Of a DNA stretch of 64,000 nucleotides, positions 1 through 41,204 are shown in pieces. Below the pieces are notes generated by a model. That model saw nothing but the letters and a program-made list of their open reading frames with translations. It had not been told where the DNA came from and did not search any database. A program made the position numbers and the translations under genes. Every line of letters starts with the position of its first letter. Within the stretch, counting starts at the first letter, position 1. Source of the stretch: Lepisosteus oculatus (Eukaryota; Chordata; Actinopteri; Semionotiformes; Lepisosteidae); contig NC_090723.1 of NCBI RefSeq assembly GCF_040954835.1, forward strand, positions 5,652,001 through 5,716,000. The letters are read 5' to 3'.

Positions 1-68
1 TACAAGAACTGCCTAGTAGGTTTTTACACACTGGTAAGCCAAAAGGTACCGTGCAGTCAGAGACCCAC

Positions 69-21190
<21,122 letters not shown>

Positions 21191-21560
21191 CGCCTTCGGC
21201 TTCTACTCCATAGCGAGCACCGGGCGCCTCGGTTTTAGTCGAAACTTAAGAACGGGCAGTCTCCAAGAACCTCTTCTCCTTCCTTGTCGATTTCAAAAAC
21301 AATATCCCAGCACTTCCCCACTCCTACTCCCTGTCTCACTCGCTGTATCCCTTCCTTGTGGCTGGTAGGCGAGGGTGACGCGCAGCGCGCTCCCGGGGCC
21401 CGTGCTGGGAGTGGCAGAGCTGAAACTGAGCCGAGAGACCGACCCGCCTCACACTTCACTCAGCTTGCTGCTGCTGGTGGTGGTGGTGCTGGTGCAGGCA
21501 CCGTGTCCGCCTCTCTCTCCCTGTCCGGCTGTCTCTGACTGGGCAGAGGAACCCCAGCAA
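21191..21560 (-). promoter_or_regulatory. ERBB2: ERBB2 5' flank: GC-rich probable promoter/5'UTR
   Basis: The sequence around and upstream of the ERBB2 start codon (about 20.88-21.56 kb) is visibly richer in CpG than the surrounding AT-rich DNA. It has clusters such as GCGCGGCGCGACGCGG near 20.91 kb and CGCGCAGCGCGCTCCCGGG near 21.38 kb. I see no convincing TATA box at a fitting distance, consistent with a CpG-type promoter. The transcription start cannot be placed from sequence alone. Confidence 0.45.
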
Positions 21561-24500
21561 GGAAAAAAGACCCTTCCGAAAACGGGGACAGAGACTGGGC
21601 GAGCTGCTAATCGGGTGCTACAAATGTTCGGATTCCATGTTCAAATTCCCTAGTCTGTGCACGCCGCCCACGCAAAACAGTATCTGAAATTATCATTATT
21701 ATTGATATGCAGACAAGCGCATTTGTTCTGCACTGGCGACTGAACTTACTTATATCGCTTATTTTTGAATTAATTCACCCAGCTATCATAACGACGTTCG
21801 TATCGCGTTAAATGTTTGATTTTGTTTTCCCGGCTTAGATAAATTAATAGGTGACTGTTCTGAATAGTCCTTGTTATTCTAGCGTTAATCAGGAAACAAA
21901 GCTCCCATTCTGTTTCTCCTGTCATGAAACTGCCCGCCGGTGTATGCCAACGAGCAAGGTGCAAACGGCTAACAACTTTCTAATCGTCGTACGTCTCAGC
22001 AAAATGTCTTGAACAAGTTAGACGGTGCAGTTCTTCTATTCTTGCAAAAATGATGGCAGCTTGCCCTATATCTTAGTCTTTGGACTGACATTTTTCACTC
22101 GCAGACCCAAGATTCTTTTTAATCGACATTAAAAATAATAAGTTAAAAACTCACACCCTGAATGGAATTCAGTTCAAACCCCTCCCATGTCAGACCTCGC
22201 GTTTCGTTTTACAGGCACCAGGAATTTCCATTTAAATGTCTTGCTTGCGTTACTTTTTTTTAATTAAAATTCAATTACACTGACAGCAGCTTGCGAGCAG
22301 CGGCAGTTTGTCATTCTTTGTATCATATTACACCCAGTGACACCCGTTGTCTCGTTCCGGCGGTTAGGCGGCTCTGAGATGTTGTACAGCTAATAATAAA
22401 CCACATTGTCTGAGAGTTCATTATAAACCCGACTGGTGTCAGGGGTGACAACCCGAACACAGCTGACAAACTGGAATTTTTTCCGTTTTCAAAAGAGAGC
22501 GCTTTACGAAACAGTCGGGCTGCAGTTCTTCACCCCGGACTGTATAGAAATCTTAGTTTTGTCGCACTTCTGACTACAGTTATTGTGAATTTGGGGTATT
22601 GTATTCGCGCACTGTCGTGGGAGTATTGATTTCTAAACATCTCTTGCTCATTGGTGGTCTTTTCAGATGGGTTTAAGGAGAGGGATCACGGCCCGTCTGT
22701 GACAAATCTCTTACGTGGAAATATAGTTGTGGCCTGAGACGCGGATTAGGCTAAAGGTGAAAAAATGACTTCGCACTGCGAAAACTGACACCTGTCTAGG
22801 TAATGTCTGCCTGCACCTGTAATATACAGAAAATAAATCGTTAAGAGAATGAGAAAAAAAAAAAGATAATACCGGATACAGTATCTACCGAGATTTATCT
22901 GAGCTCCCCTAATCATTGTAATTAAATCAATTATCCACCTACTCGGCTTTGTCGTGACAATCAGGCTGCAATGTATTATTGTATGATTGTCCTAATAAGA
23001 AACCTTCTGATCAGGATGTTTTCAAACATTCTGGCATGGGAAATAAAATTCGGCTATCTGGAAAAAGACCTCCAATTTTTCTATACCAAAAAAAAATCAA
23101 ACTGATGGCAATGATCGTTACTGTTAGCGAGGAGGTATAAAAACCGAGCTGGAGGCCGGAGCGCTTGGACAGAGCGTCGATTTCGCGCAGCGCTGGGCTT
23201 GGGGAGGAGACAAGTTGCTCATTTTCGGCGTTGCCCTGTGGCTGACATTCCCTTGACTTCCACTTTCTAGTCAGACTAAACAACTCAGCTGGCCAGCGCT
23301 CGGCACCTCCTCTTGAAGTTTTATTTGGGGGGGTTAGTGACGGTGAACTGCTCGAGCAGCTCGCGGGTGGGTGGGAGATGCCGGGCGACGGCGCCGGTCC
23401 GAGCTGTAACGGTAGCGGTCTCGGCACAGTTTTCTCAAAACACCATAACGCCTGGTCAAATATGTGTATATCTTTCTGTACAGATCCACGGTCATACTTC
23501 CCAAATGTTACACGTTAGTTACAGTGTTAAATGATGTTACAAATGTTACAGCACACCCCCGAATTCCATCGGAGTCTGTAATACTCAGCTACGAAGGGTC
23601 ATTAAGATCCTTTTTTTTATAGCTATTGTTATTTTTACAAAAAGGTGATTACCTCAGTTAAAGAGAGCGTCGTAAAGGTATTGGTAGAATCATATTTGTT
23701 TGGTTTTTGACCATTTCCGGCGTGAACAAGACTTTTGTTGTAAAAAAAAATATTTTTTTTTGGGTGCTTCATGCACTTCAGTGTGTTTTAAGAAGACGTG
23801 TTTTTTTATATGTATTCTATTCCACTGAATTGGTTGAAATTCCTTTTGGTGTTGTAATATTTACTTATGTATGATTTAGAACACGAGAAGACAGGGAAAA
23901 CATTAAAATACTCCAAAAGCTAAAGAAAGGATGCTTGTCTGTAGGGGTTTTCTTTTTACAAAGCACACCATTAATATATTTAGTTATTTGGCAGAACATG
24001 ACACGTTGGCGATGAGGTGCTAGGGTTTGTTTTTAAACTCAGTGCACAAATAAATGGAGGGAGACAACACCTCACACGTCAGTCAGGTCTGTTTTCAGCC
24101 CCTGCTAAACTGTTGCAATTCAGTCCCCACCCCAAGAAAGTGACCACTGAGGACGCATTTTAAGTATTGTTGACTATGGGTGATAACTCATAAGGCAAAC
24201 TGGGGAACCAAGTTCATTTTACTTTAAAAAGGCCCCTGAACAGTGTTGACCCACACCCCTGAATTGTACTGTCTGTAAGATACGAACAAGGCCAGTCATT
24301 GGTGGCCACCATATCGGCTACCCACCTCTCTTCACAGCAGAGAAAAGGACTGGGGTCAAGATGTGGACAATCTCTTTCCTCCTGGACCGGTATTGTGTGT
24401 GTATGCCCTCTCCGAGACCTTCGTGCCTCTCAACACTGTGCCCTGGTCATTCCTGATACTGCAGGACTACAACACACAAGTCCTCAACACCCACAACAAG

Positions 24501-27500
24501 TTTAAGAGAAAGACGAACTCCTGGAAGGTGCTGTGACTTTAAAAAAACACAACAAAAATGGCAGCTGAAGTAACAGAAGACTATTTATTTGGATTCTCAT
24601 TCGTTTGCATTTTAAAGCTCCTTTTTTTTTGGATACAACACTGGATATATACAGGTTCATCATTCCCAAAGAGAAGAAAAAAATGACAATGTGCATACGT
24701 AGCAGAGAGGGGGCGCTGTGGAGCACAAAGTGTCTGGTGGCATGCCAACTGGTTAGGAAGGGCTCGGGTATTTATATATATATAGACCTGGGGACACCTG
24801 CAGGGACGCCCACTTGCTCTTTTAAGGTTTGTGGCCGTCAAAACGGAATGGAAGTTGACACGTTTTGTATGCAGGAAACAATCCTCTCCACTCCACCTTC
24901 CAAAGTGAGTCAGTCCGAATTTCTGCCATCCTGCCCCCCTGACTCAATCCTAAATCTCCCCCCTCTCTCTGTCCACCGTCTCACTCTCTCTCTGTATCTG
25001 AAAGCTGCTAGATTTATCCACATCATCTATCATCCTACTATCTTAGTGGAGACGTACTCTTGCACCGCAAACACAAGCATTCAGGATCCCGGACAGCAAG
25101 GGACAGACACACACACACATTCCCAGATCAATCACAGGGTTCCCAGGGATACAGCAGCCTACACACATACAATCACACAACTCAGACATATCACCTGCCC
25201 AGGACAAACTGGCAGTGTTCTGCATTTGTGAGCACACAGGTTAGTATGTAAAGAAAGGGTCATACTAGTTACCTTGTTCTGCACAATCGGTTGTATGAAT
25301 TTAACGGACTTTAACTCTGTTAAAACAGTTTGCAATTACAAGGTATAATGTAGCTGCACCAAGTACAAAGTATAACTGCAAAGTCCTCAAAGTGAACTGC
25401 ATCCTGCCCCCACCCCCAAAGAAATGAGAGAATACCTTTTTTTCTGTTAAAAAAGCAGACTTTGTACAGTTCACCACTAATTTTATCCTGCGAACACACT
25501 CCAACATAGACTTATATACCAATGCAGCCTCACTGCTCAACAATACACACTGAATTGCTCACAGTCTGCACAAAGATGTCTGTTTTCCCTGTCTCCCAGT
25601 TCAAAGCAGTTTATCTCAGTTGTCAAACACACACTGTCCACCCAAGGACACACACTTCCTCAAGGACACTGAAGCGCTGAACTGCACACTTACCCCAGCC
25701 AGCACACACTTGCACTGGAATTGTCTGTTGTAAAGCTTGAAAATGCATAAGAACTGAGAAGTTTGAAACTGTTTAAAAACGTTTTTTTATAAAGAGCTAC
25801 CTGGAACAGACTTTCAAGTCGGGTGGCTGAGACCCAAACTCTGATGTCCTTGAAGAAACATCCAGACATATCTTTTGTATTCCATTTACTACCAAACTAT
25901 CACATGACCAAAATGGTCCTTCTTTCATTTGAAAACGTCATGTTCTTATTTCCATCCTGACCCACACCTACTTCGGCAAAAAAAAAAAAGACCAGAACCA
26001 ACGGAATTTACCAACCCACGCAGAACTGGACACTTTGGACTAAGCTTGGTAGAATTTCTTTTCCAGAGCCGCAAGACAGAACCACCGGCTCCTAGCTCGG
26101 ACACAAGTGTGAGAACTGAAATCCCACGATGCATCTCACAGGTTTCCCACAATCCTTTGGGGCTTGATTTCCAGTCATGGTTTTCATGACAGCCCCGTCA
26201 TCAATCACGGCCACCCGATCTATGCTTTGCTACTCGCTTCTATACTTTTGGCACTTCAATTTAAACAGTATTCATTTTAAAGGCTCTTAAACACTAGGCT
26301 GGGGTCAGGTGGGACTGAGGGCCAGAGTTTCTATTCCCCTTGTCTCATAAGGAACAGGAAACACACATACACTTTCGAGCAATGTTGGCACTTTTATACT
26401 GAAGCAATCAGGGTAGACTTCCTTACTAAAAACTCAGCTACTGTCAGTTCCATACAGCCTTTCAAGTAACGGCCCAGTGCCATCACCATTCTCCACACCT
26501 GACTCATGGCAGCCTGCTGTGTAGCCTCAGTCAAACCTTTGGCACCCACTCCCACAGCTTTTCCATGGCTGTGAATCCCTGTCATCTTCCTCTCGGGAAT
26601 TCAATGCACGGTGGTCCTGTCTGGGGAATGACGTGCATGTAACCACACCAACACGGTGATGTAGGCTCACTCGCACTCACACGGTGGACAGCGGGGCACA
26701 ACCCAGACGAAAACACCTGACGGTGGCACATTTTTAAGTCATGAGGTAAAACTAGTTGAGTCCGGGGGAAAAAAAAAACATGGAAGCTGAAGCCCAGACC
26801 CAAACAGCACCCAGGGTGAAGCACTGGCAGAGGTGCACAATAAAAATAAGGGAGACACTGGAAGAGCTGGATCCCGTTGATGAAGGACAACAAGACAACA
26901 CCTCACGACCCATCAGGTTTTTTGAGGGTGATGGGGGAAGGGGATGAGCTGCAGTTTTTTCCCCCAAATGGAAGTTATTGCATTGTCTGAAGGGCACAGT
27001 GCAGGTTAGAACTGCTATCTGAATTTAAAATAGCCAGCCGGGAATACCTAAAAAGCACCAGTACAGTACGCATTCAAAACTCCTGTCTTCTCTGGCCACA
27101 GGGCTGGTAAATCAGCGTTCTTCAGCATCTTAGCCTTCCCAATCTCGCATCAGAATAACTACACAGCTGCTTCATGCTAAGACAGGGTGACCTCATTTCC
27201 ATACGAGGGGTGCCTATAAAGCGATGTTTGAGATGAAGTTGTATTTTGTTTTATGAAGTTCAATGTGAGTCACATGGAATTTGGTGTTCCTACTCTAACA
27301 AGCAGTGCCCCCAGACCTCTAAAGATCAAGAAGTCAGGACCTCTGACTTGGGGCACCAGTTTTTGGAAATTCAGAAATTCTGAGCACCACCTACTGGTCC
27401 ACCAACACCACTTGCAACAGCAGTCTCCATTCCAGTACTGCCCAGGACCAGACATGCTTAGCTTTCAAGATAGCCACACACTACTGCCCTCCCCCAGGCC

Positions 27501-29375
27501 AGTCGCACTCCCAAAACAAATGATCCAAGAACAGTCATAACACCACACACTCGCAGCAAACACACAGCGATCCCATTGGAGAAGACAGGGTCACCTGATC
27601 GGAGACAGACCCCCCCCCCCCTCCAAAACACACACACACCCCTTCCCTGTCCCTGTGAAAATAAAGGCAGCCAGGTGAATGAGATTGATAATCCTTTTGG
27701 TCAAAAAACACTCCCCCACCCCCCCCCCCAAAACAAAATCACACCATTTAACAGGGAAGGAGACAGAAGTCTCATTGCACAGCAGCGCCATCCATTTCAG
27801 GATTTTACAAGCTGGTAGACTCCGCTACATACCTTACAGAAAACAGATATTTTAGCTTCATGGATCTACTTATGTAAATCCAGTCAAAACCATGTTAACC
27901 AGCAGAGGCCTGGTGCTGGCTCATTATATAGAACAGCCCTTAAGCTGGTAAAATGAGAGACTGCTGTGCAATAGGAGCACTGCCACCCCTCTGTGAAAAA
28001 AGCATTACCCTTAACAAATAGATCAATAACAATTAGGATATAACAGTAATCTTTAAGAAAAAAAAGCAGCAACAAAATCTGTAAATGGCAAATCTCTAAA
28101 ACAGGACCACAGAGCACCCAGTCAGCAATGTAAGCGTGTAACCCCCTTCACCAACACCTAGTAGCAGACCTTGTCTGCTAACGACTATGAAAAAGCCCCA
28201 GGCTTATCTCAGCTGAGCTCAAAGGCACGTCAATCCCTAATGAAGGGCTTGGCACTGACCCCGTGGAGCCCCAGAGGGCACAGGGCAGCACAGCGTCAAA
28301 CACTGAGGACCACGTCTCCCTCTGCTGGCCGCGCGGCACAACTGCAGCCCAGAAGGACTGCCCTGTCCACGGACATTCAACCACCTGAATCGGCTCGTTG
28401 GCAAATTGGTCCAACTAAGCCAATGACGTCTTCCAGCTCCGAAGGTTCTGCTGCTGCTTCAAACAGAAGCAGAAAACCTGTAATGAAAGGGCCAATCGCA
28501 ATCTACCAAGCAACCGACGCCAAGGCAAGCTACTGTAATCTGCACGAGCTTGGACAGAGTGAACCATATTAAGGCAAGACCAGCCATGCGTCTTAAAAAC
28601 TGCTCAAAGTGGCTGGTCCCGGTTTGCTTCACCTCTTTTTAACCCCCTCCTCTCCGTGGACACCTCTCTCCCCGCCACCTCACCTGTTAAACTAGTCCTA
28701 GCTACGTTTCCAGTGCAAACGAATGCAGACAGCTTAAAATATAAGCAGCACATAAAAAGTGGGATGACTGCCGAGGCTGGTAACGATGACAACGCTGCAG
28801 CTACATCAGCCCAGCTGAGAGGTCAGGTCCCCGTTTCCTTCAGTCGGGGTGAGAGAATAATTCTCCCAGCATCCTTTGCAAAACAGGATGTTGGACAACA
28901 CCCATCAGCACCCTTTCTACCCCTGCAGACAGCACAGATGCCCTACCCCCAGACAGCGTGAGAGAGCACCGCTCATTAAATTCTTTAAGACTCTTAATGT
29001 AAGTATCCTGCAGCTCACGAAAACCCAGGACAGATCTCAGAGATCTCAGAGGCTCCCCTGTCAATAAAACACACTGCTGGGAGGGGGGTTCTCAGCACAG
29101 TCTCGCTGACTGGGCCTCCACTCACCCCCACAAGGCAAAGCTCAGTGAATGCAAATAAAGATAAATAAATAAAACTCGAAAGAAATCAATCATGGCACAA
29201 CATAAAATCTCTCCCTCCCCACCCCCTCCCCTCTTCCCCCAAAATAAAATCCAAATTAAAATCTGAAAATGTCTTTAAAAGTGGGGAAAAACAGTGTGGT
29301 TGCTGGGGAAACCAGGGCGTGCTCCTCTCCAGACCGGAGAGCCCAAAGAGACGAGCAGCTGGGGCCAGGCCTCTC
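21561..29375. other. ERBB2-PGAP3 intergenic region
   Basis: This stretch separates the ERBB2 5' end from the PGAP3 3' end and has no recognisable conserved coding exon on either strand. It contains a plus-strand TATA motif at 23136, a TA microsatellite at about 24773-24783, homopolymer C runs near 27.6 and 27.7 kb, and probably the PGAP3 3'UTR. An AATAAA on the minus strand (plus TTTATT at 24584-24589) is one possible PGAP3 polyadenylation signal, but it would imply an unusually long 3'UTR. Confidence 0.4.
23136..23143 (+). promoter_or_regulatory. Candidate plus-strand TATA box
   Basis: TATAAAAA in the context GGAGGTATAAAAACCGAGC is followed by about 280 bp that is CpG-richer than its surroundings. 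A downstream ATG at about 23378 opens a short frame starting MPGDGAGPSCNGSG. It lies about 2 kb upstream of ERBB2 in divergent orientation. No known gene was recognised, so it could be a non-coding RNA promoter or chance. Confidence 0.25.
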
Positions 29376-36354
<6,979 letters not shown>

Positions 36355-36720
36355 CGTCGGGCCCGGCGGACAGGTTTACGGAAGGCACACGACGGGGGTG
36401 GTGGGGAGGGGGGGAGGCGACGCGGCGATCAAGCCATAGGGAAGCAGCGGCAGGTCTCACCGGGGCATCGCGTCCTCGGCCCCCGGGCAGGTTTTCGCGT
36501 TCGGCGGCAGCAGGGCAAACCTGGCAGAAACGTCACTGCATGCAACACGAGCAGTGCCAACACTGCCTAGCTCCAGCTCCAGCAGCGCTGCCGCGGCCGC
36601 TCTCCACTTCCTATGTCTGTGGGAATACACTCCCCCCGCGCCTCCGAGCTCCGAGTAGCACAGTTCCGGGCAGCCGCAAGCCCAAGGTGTCCTGGCGCCC
36701 TGTCGCCACTAGAGGGAGCC
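36355..36720 (-). promoter_or_regulatory. PGAP3: PGAP3 upstream CpG-rich promoter region
   Basis: The sequence upstream of the PGAP3 ATG (36354) is strongly GC- and CpG-rich, for example GGCGACGCGGCGATC and CGCTGCCGCGGCCGC, up to about 36.72 kb, where composition drops sharply. I saw no TATA box. This fits a housekeeping CpG-island promoter, as expected for a ubiquitous GPI-processing enzyme. Confidence 0.5.
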
Positions 36721-36754
36721 CAAAGCTAAGGCGCCTAACTCGCCCACTTCACAA

Positions 36755-38165
36755 GCGCCACCTGTGCAAGGGACAAATGCAGGTGTCATACACTGTATGA
36801 GCCTGTTGTACTCCTCCTGTTCCTTTTGTCTCAGTCCCCGTGCTGGGCAAATCCTAGGCTTCTGTTCTCCAGCAGGTAAACCGATTTCCGTTTCCTTTTT
36901 TAAATGCCTTTCAGCTTTAAAACAACAACAACAACAACAAAAATATGCACGGAATTCGCGTTGGGTATCAGCCCTGTGCCAACCGCTGGGTTTGAGAATT
37001 CCTCTCTTGCAGGTGGGTCAGCTGAACAGTACCCAGTTATCAGTGTCTGATACACTGTCATTCCCACCTCTTAAGAGCTTCTTAGTCAAGAATTTGCTCC
37101 ATTATTTTTAACAAGCAAGCCGAGATGGGATTGTGTGTATGTTGAAGTTGTGGAAAACAACAGTTTAGGATAGTTAAAATCGAGGACTGAAAGAAATGCC
37201 TAAACAAGCCAGTAGATCAGTTAGATTGATGGTTACAGGGAAGAGCTGGAACACAAACCGGGAGAGAGCGTGGCTCTGAAGGATCAGGACTGAGAACCAC
37301 TGACCAGTCTTGATTCAGCACCATGATGCTCAACATCTCCTCTCCTGTTTTTGTGCAGGATCAGGATACTGAAAGGGTACTGCAGGAGGTCTCACTCCCA
37401 GTTCCTGGAGGACCTAGCTTCTCTGCAGGTTTTATTTTGCTAGACATGCTCTTATTTATATCACTCTTCTATATTTTTCTAGCCAGGCTCTGTGCCTCTA
37501 ATGATGTGAAGGTCTTTGTCTAATCAGCCATCAAAGAACCTAAGGAAAATCCCCAAAGCCCCACGTGTCCTGGGGGAGAAGTCTAGAGTAGAAGAGAAGA
37601 TGGGAAAGGGAGGGGTTTTAACAAGCACAGCAGCAGTTAAAACTGAGCAGTTGGGGGAACTTCACAGTGACAGCTTTTCATTTAAAAACATGCCCAAATG
37701 CAAGTCAGTAATTCTACACGGGGCCAAAAATGCACATTTTGAAAGTCATACTTCAGACTGCACAAAATGAAAAGGCTGCCTTTTACTAGGTTTCCAATTA
37801 GACAAGAGCTGCAGTTCTCTAAATTAACTGTACCACTCACACAAGTAGACCACATCCTTAAAAATCCAATATCTATTCCAGGTTGATGAAACCTATTGGA
37901 GCTGATAAGTAGCTCTACCAGGTGTAAACCTAGCCGATTCCTGGATTACACAGCATTTAAAAAGAACCAAAACAAACAAAATGACACCTAACCCCTCCAA
38001 AAGGCATTTCTTGCAATACAAGTTTCCAACTTTCAAGCAGAGTTTAGCACTGTGGTACATTGGAGCCTGAACCCTCCCTAAGCCACTGAAAGAACCTCTC
38101 ATCCTTTGAGATGCACATAAATGGTGGAATTACTCAAGAAAGGTACACTGGGAAGTTCAGATATG
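36755..38165. other. PGAP3-PNMT intergenic region
   Basis: It contains an (AAC)n run near 36920-36938 and a dispersed-repeat-like piece at about 37270-37320 (GATCAGGACTGAGAACCACTG). No gene was seen. Confidence 0.5.
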
Positions 38166-38169
38166 AAAA

Positions 38170-38175
38170 TTTATT
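38170..38175 (-). terminator. PNMT: PNMT polyadenylation signal candidate (AATAAA)
   Basis: Plus-strand TTTATT reads AATAAA on the minus strand, about 740 bp downstream of the PNMT stop codon. It is the first canonical hexamer I found downstream, a plausible 3'UTR length. Confidence 0.5.
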
Positions 38176-38909
38176 CAAGTTTCACAATGAATGTACATTA
38201 AATGAGGGGGGGAGGTGGGTTTAAGAAGCAACTTTGAAAGGACTGTAATGTAGGGTGTAAAATTGAACTGATCCAGTGTGTGAGGATCTCAAACAGGGCT
38301 GATGTTCCTTCCCTGTTTAAACGGCCTCAGCCTCAGTTGAGGAGGACTTGGTCTCTGTCCAGCGAGTATTTGAAAAGGGGTCTGTGAGAGAGGGGTCCAG
38401 GACTCTACAACAGGCAGGCAGCGTCGTTCAGGAGAATAAAAGTAGTGCAGATCAACAAGCTGCATCTTACATAGCACCTATTTCACAGAAAAGGCAATTG
38501 TTCCAAACAACCCAGACGAGCTGGAACTGCAAACAAGTGCATTTAAGACCGAAAAACAGAAGGGCCATTACACAAATAGTTGTGGGGGTCTGGAACAAGA
38601 ATTTCAGACAGCCTCTCTGCTCCTCACTCTCCAATCCCACCTGTTCCTGCATCCTGCCCAGCTGGACAGACGGGCACATCTGCCACTAGTGCCCATCTGG
38701 GGACTGGCGCCAGACAGCACCACTGGCCCCTGCTGCGATTGCTTCAGCGCCACCTTTCAGAACGAAAGGTAAAGATACCAACCGAGAAGGACAAGTCTCG
38801 AGTTGGGGATTTAGAAGCCAAGGAGCAGATGCAGACTCTCCGAATTAGACTGGCGAGGCTAACTTTGAGTAGGGAGCCATGACGATGGAGCCCCCTCTCA
38901 ATCCCCCTT

Positions 38910-40011
38910 CTACTTTTTTCTGGCCTTGAGGAAGAAGATGCCCACCACATCATCCACACCCACGCACATGTCCGCGGGCAGGACGTAGGTGCAGAACTCC
39001 AGCACGGTGTAGCCACACTCCTCCAGGCTGGCGGTGACGAAGGCCTGGTCCACGGGCACCACGGGGATCCGCACGCCCGGCCCGCCCAGGTAGTAGCTCT
39101 CCTCCAGCGCCCCGATCATCACCAGGTGCCCCCCCGGCCGCAGGAGCGTGGAGACGTGGCGCAGCGCCTGGGTGAAGGCGGGCCGGTCCGGGCTCACGGC
39201 CTCCAGGCAGAAGGAGGAGACGAGGCAGTCCGCCGGGCCAGGCAGGGCACCGGGCAGCAGGGGGGCGGGACGGTGCACGTCAATGGGCAGGACGTCGGTC
39301 ACCACTGAGCGCAGGCGGGCAGCCTTCTCGTGCCACGCCTCCGGGCTGCGGGGGGGCGAACAGGGACACAGAATCATACAAGTGTCTGAACACACCCCTG
39401 ACCTGGCCTTGATCAATACCCCTCTGGCCATCACACGGAGGGAGATCTCAGCCCACCGACGGCCACACCTTGGGAATGAGGCCCCAGCGCCGTGCCCAGC
39501 GTGCCTCACCTGCGGCCCTCCAGCTGGCAGACGTGCCGCAGGTACGGGCTCCAGTCGAAGCTGCCCGGGTCGTCCCCCAACCACCGCCGCAGCGCGGCCC
39601 GGTTCTGCGGCAGGAAGTCGGTCAGAACCAGCTTCTCGAACACCTCGCAGCCGCTCAGGACCTGGTACAGCGTGGGGCCCGAGCCGACGTCCACCAGGGT
39701 GCCCCCGCAGATGTCACCTAGGCGGGCAGAGGAGGGGGTCAGAGCAAGAGAGGACGCTCACTCCGACAGATCCACCCAGGGAGACGCCCCCCACCCCCCC
39801 ACGCACACTCGGCCCCAGTGCCAGGCTCACCCGCAGTGAAGGCTCGGTGCAGGCAGCCCAGTTTCCAGGGAACGATGCTGTCCAGCCGGGAGAAGTCCGC
39901 TCGGGGAGGGGTGTAGTTGTACTGCAGGTAGGCAGCCGGCTCAAACGGCTGGTAGCACTGAGCCATGGCAGCCACCCCCGCCTCGATGCCAGCCTCTTCC
40001 CGCTTTTCCAT
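38910..40011 (-). CDS. PNMT: PNMT, phenylethanolamine N-methyltransferase
   Basis: PNMT transfers a methyl group from S-adenosylmethionine to noradrenaline, making adrenaline, in the cytosol of chromaffin-type cells. Exons are 39831-40011, 39510-39717 and 38910-39345, totalling 825 nt and 274 aa (human 282). There are three exons as in human, and exon 2 is also 208 nt. Conserved blocks are YQPFEPAAYLQYNYTPPR, the SAM-binding motif DVGSGPTLYQ, LTDFLPQNR, SFDWSPY, LPIDVH, CLEAVSPD, LLRPGGHLVMIGALEESYY and GVDDVVGIFF. This identifies the PNMT/NNMT/INMT family and, within it, PNMT. The ATG at 40011 was chosen because it lies downstream of the TATA box. A nearer in-frame Met is possible (MAQCYQPFEP, 15 codons on). 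Confidence 0.95.
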
Positions 40012-40256
40012 CCCTCCCGCTCGCTGGGCTGCGGATTAAATCCCGGGAGCGAGACCGTCTCGACTTCCCCCGCAGACGTAGCCGGTTTTAAGTCTCGCCG
40101 GGCCGAGAACAGAACAAGACAAGCGATCGAGACCACGTCCGCCGGCCTGCAAGCGCAGCTCTGCGTCTGCGAGGAAGCCGTGCCAGTCTGAGGGCACCCG
40201 AGTCTCAGCGCAGCAGAGCCGCTCTCAGTCTGTCCCTGGGTGTGAGCTGCCATCTG

Positions 40257-40264
40257 TATTTATA
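40257..40264 (-). promoter_or_regulatory. PNMT: PNMT TATA box
   Basis: The minus strand reads GTATAAATAC here, about 245 bp upstream of the PNMT ATG, placing the transcription start near 40230. A tightly regulated, tissue-restricted gene with a TATA promoter fits the biology of PNMT. Confidence 0.7.
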
Positions 40265-40269
40265 CCCCT

Positions 40270-41200
40270 CGCTCGCTTTGTGCGAGTGAATCCTGGCGTC
40301 TGGAGAATTTTACTTGTCCCCCTCCTGCTCCATGCCCTAGGTCATCCCCAGCCCTGGGCAGTGATATGATCTAAGGAGGCTCTCTCTGCCTCAGCATCTA
40401 CTAATGGATCACCCCACCCACACTTCTCCTGTTAATATCCCCCCCCCCCTCCTTCCTCTCTCACCACCCACTCTCCAGTACAACAGGGATGCACACTCTC
40501 CCTGCTGCATTCTCATTGAGCTACACCATTACTGCAAAACACTGCACCCACTGGGCTGTACCACAGGGCAGATGACCAAAGGTTCTTTAGCACAAAAAAA
40601 AAAGGCCTATATCCTTGGAGAAAGCCAACAAATCCTTTTGAGACCAGATCAAAAAAATAGTCCCTTAGTAGAGTTATAATTACAGTTTAACTAATTTTCC
40701 TCACTAGAAGAAAAAAAAAAGTAGGATTAATTTAAACCATCCCAATTACCACAGACATAAAACCCACACACCTCTTTCACTGCCTTTCTCTCCCTCCTGA
40801 TTCCCAAAGCTGGACTCCTGTCCTGTTCTATCAGGTTTATATAGCAGCTGGGGCTCATTATCCCAGCCTACAGGTGTAATCGCTTACTGGAGTGCCCATC
40901 ACCATTTTGGTTCATCCTCTCCCCTTGTTTTCCAGTTGATCCAAAATGGCTGCTTTCTACAAAACACTCCAGGGCACAATCCTGCTGAATACTTCCTTCA
41001 GAAATCTAGACTCCCTCACCTTTCCCCCTATCAGGTGAGGCTCCTGACTGAACTGAATGTCTCAGGAAAAAAAGTCAGTATTTGTGTTTGTCCATCATGG
41101 TCTGTGTTTGGCTTCATTGCAAGGGGATGGTGCTGTCAATTGACATTCTCTGTGTCTCGTGTCTTTTTGCCCTCCAAGTTGTCCTCCCAGTCAAGGACTG
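40270..41200. other. PNMT upstream region: no gene recognised
   Basis: AT- and C-rich single-copy-looking sequence with homopolymer C (about 40440-40450) and A runs (about 40592 and 40710). No coding exon was seen. Any distal PNMT control elements cannot be named from the sequence alone. Confidence 0.4.
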
Positions 41201-41204
41201 TGGT

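Noticed and set aside
23011-23427. 138-codon minus-strand frame beginning MPRPLPLQLGPAPS
   Set aside because: Low-complexity start, no family resemblance and no supporting splice structure.
39148-40191. 347-codon plus-strand frame
   Set aside because: It is the GC-rich antisense shadow of PNMT exons 1-3, with no recognisable protein features.
40020-40253. Upstream ATG giving a longer PNMT-frame protein
   Set aside because: It lies immediately downstream of the TATA box in a different frame context, and its translation has no PNMT similarity.
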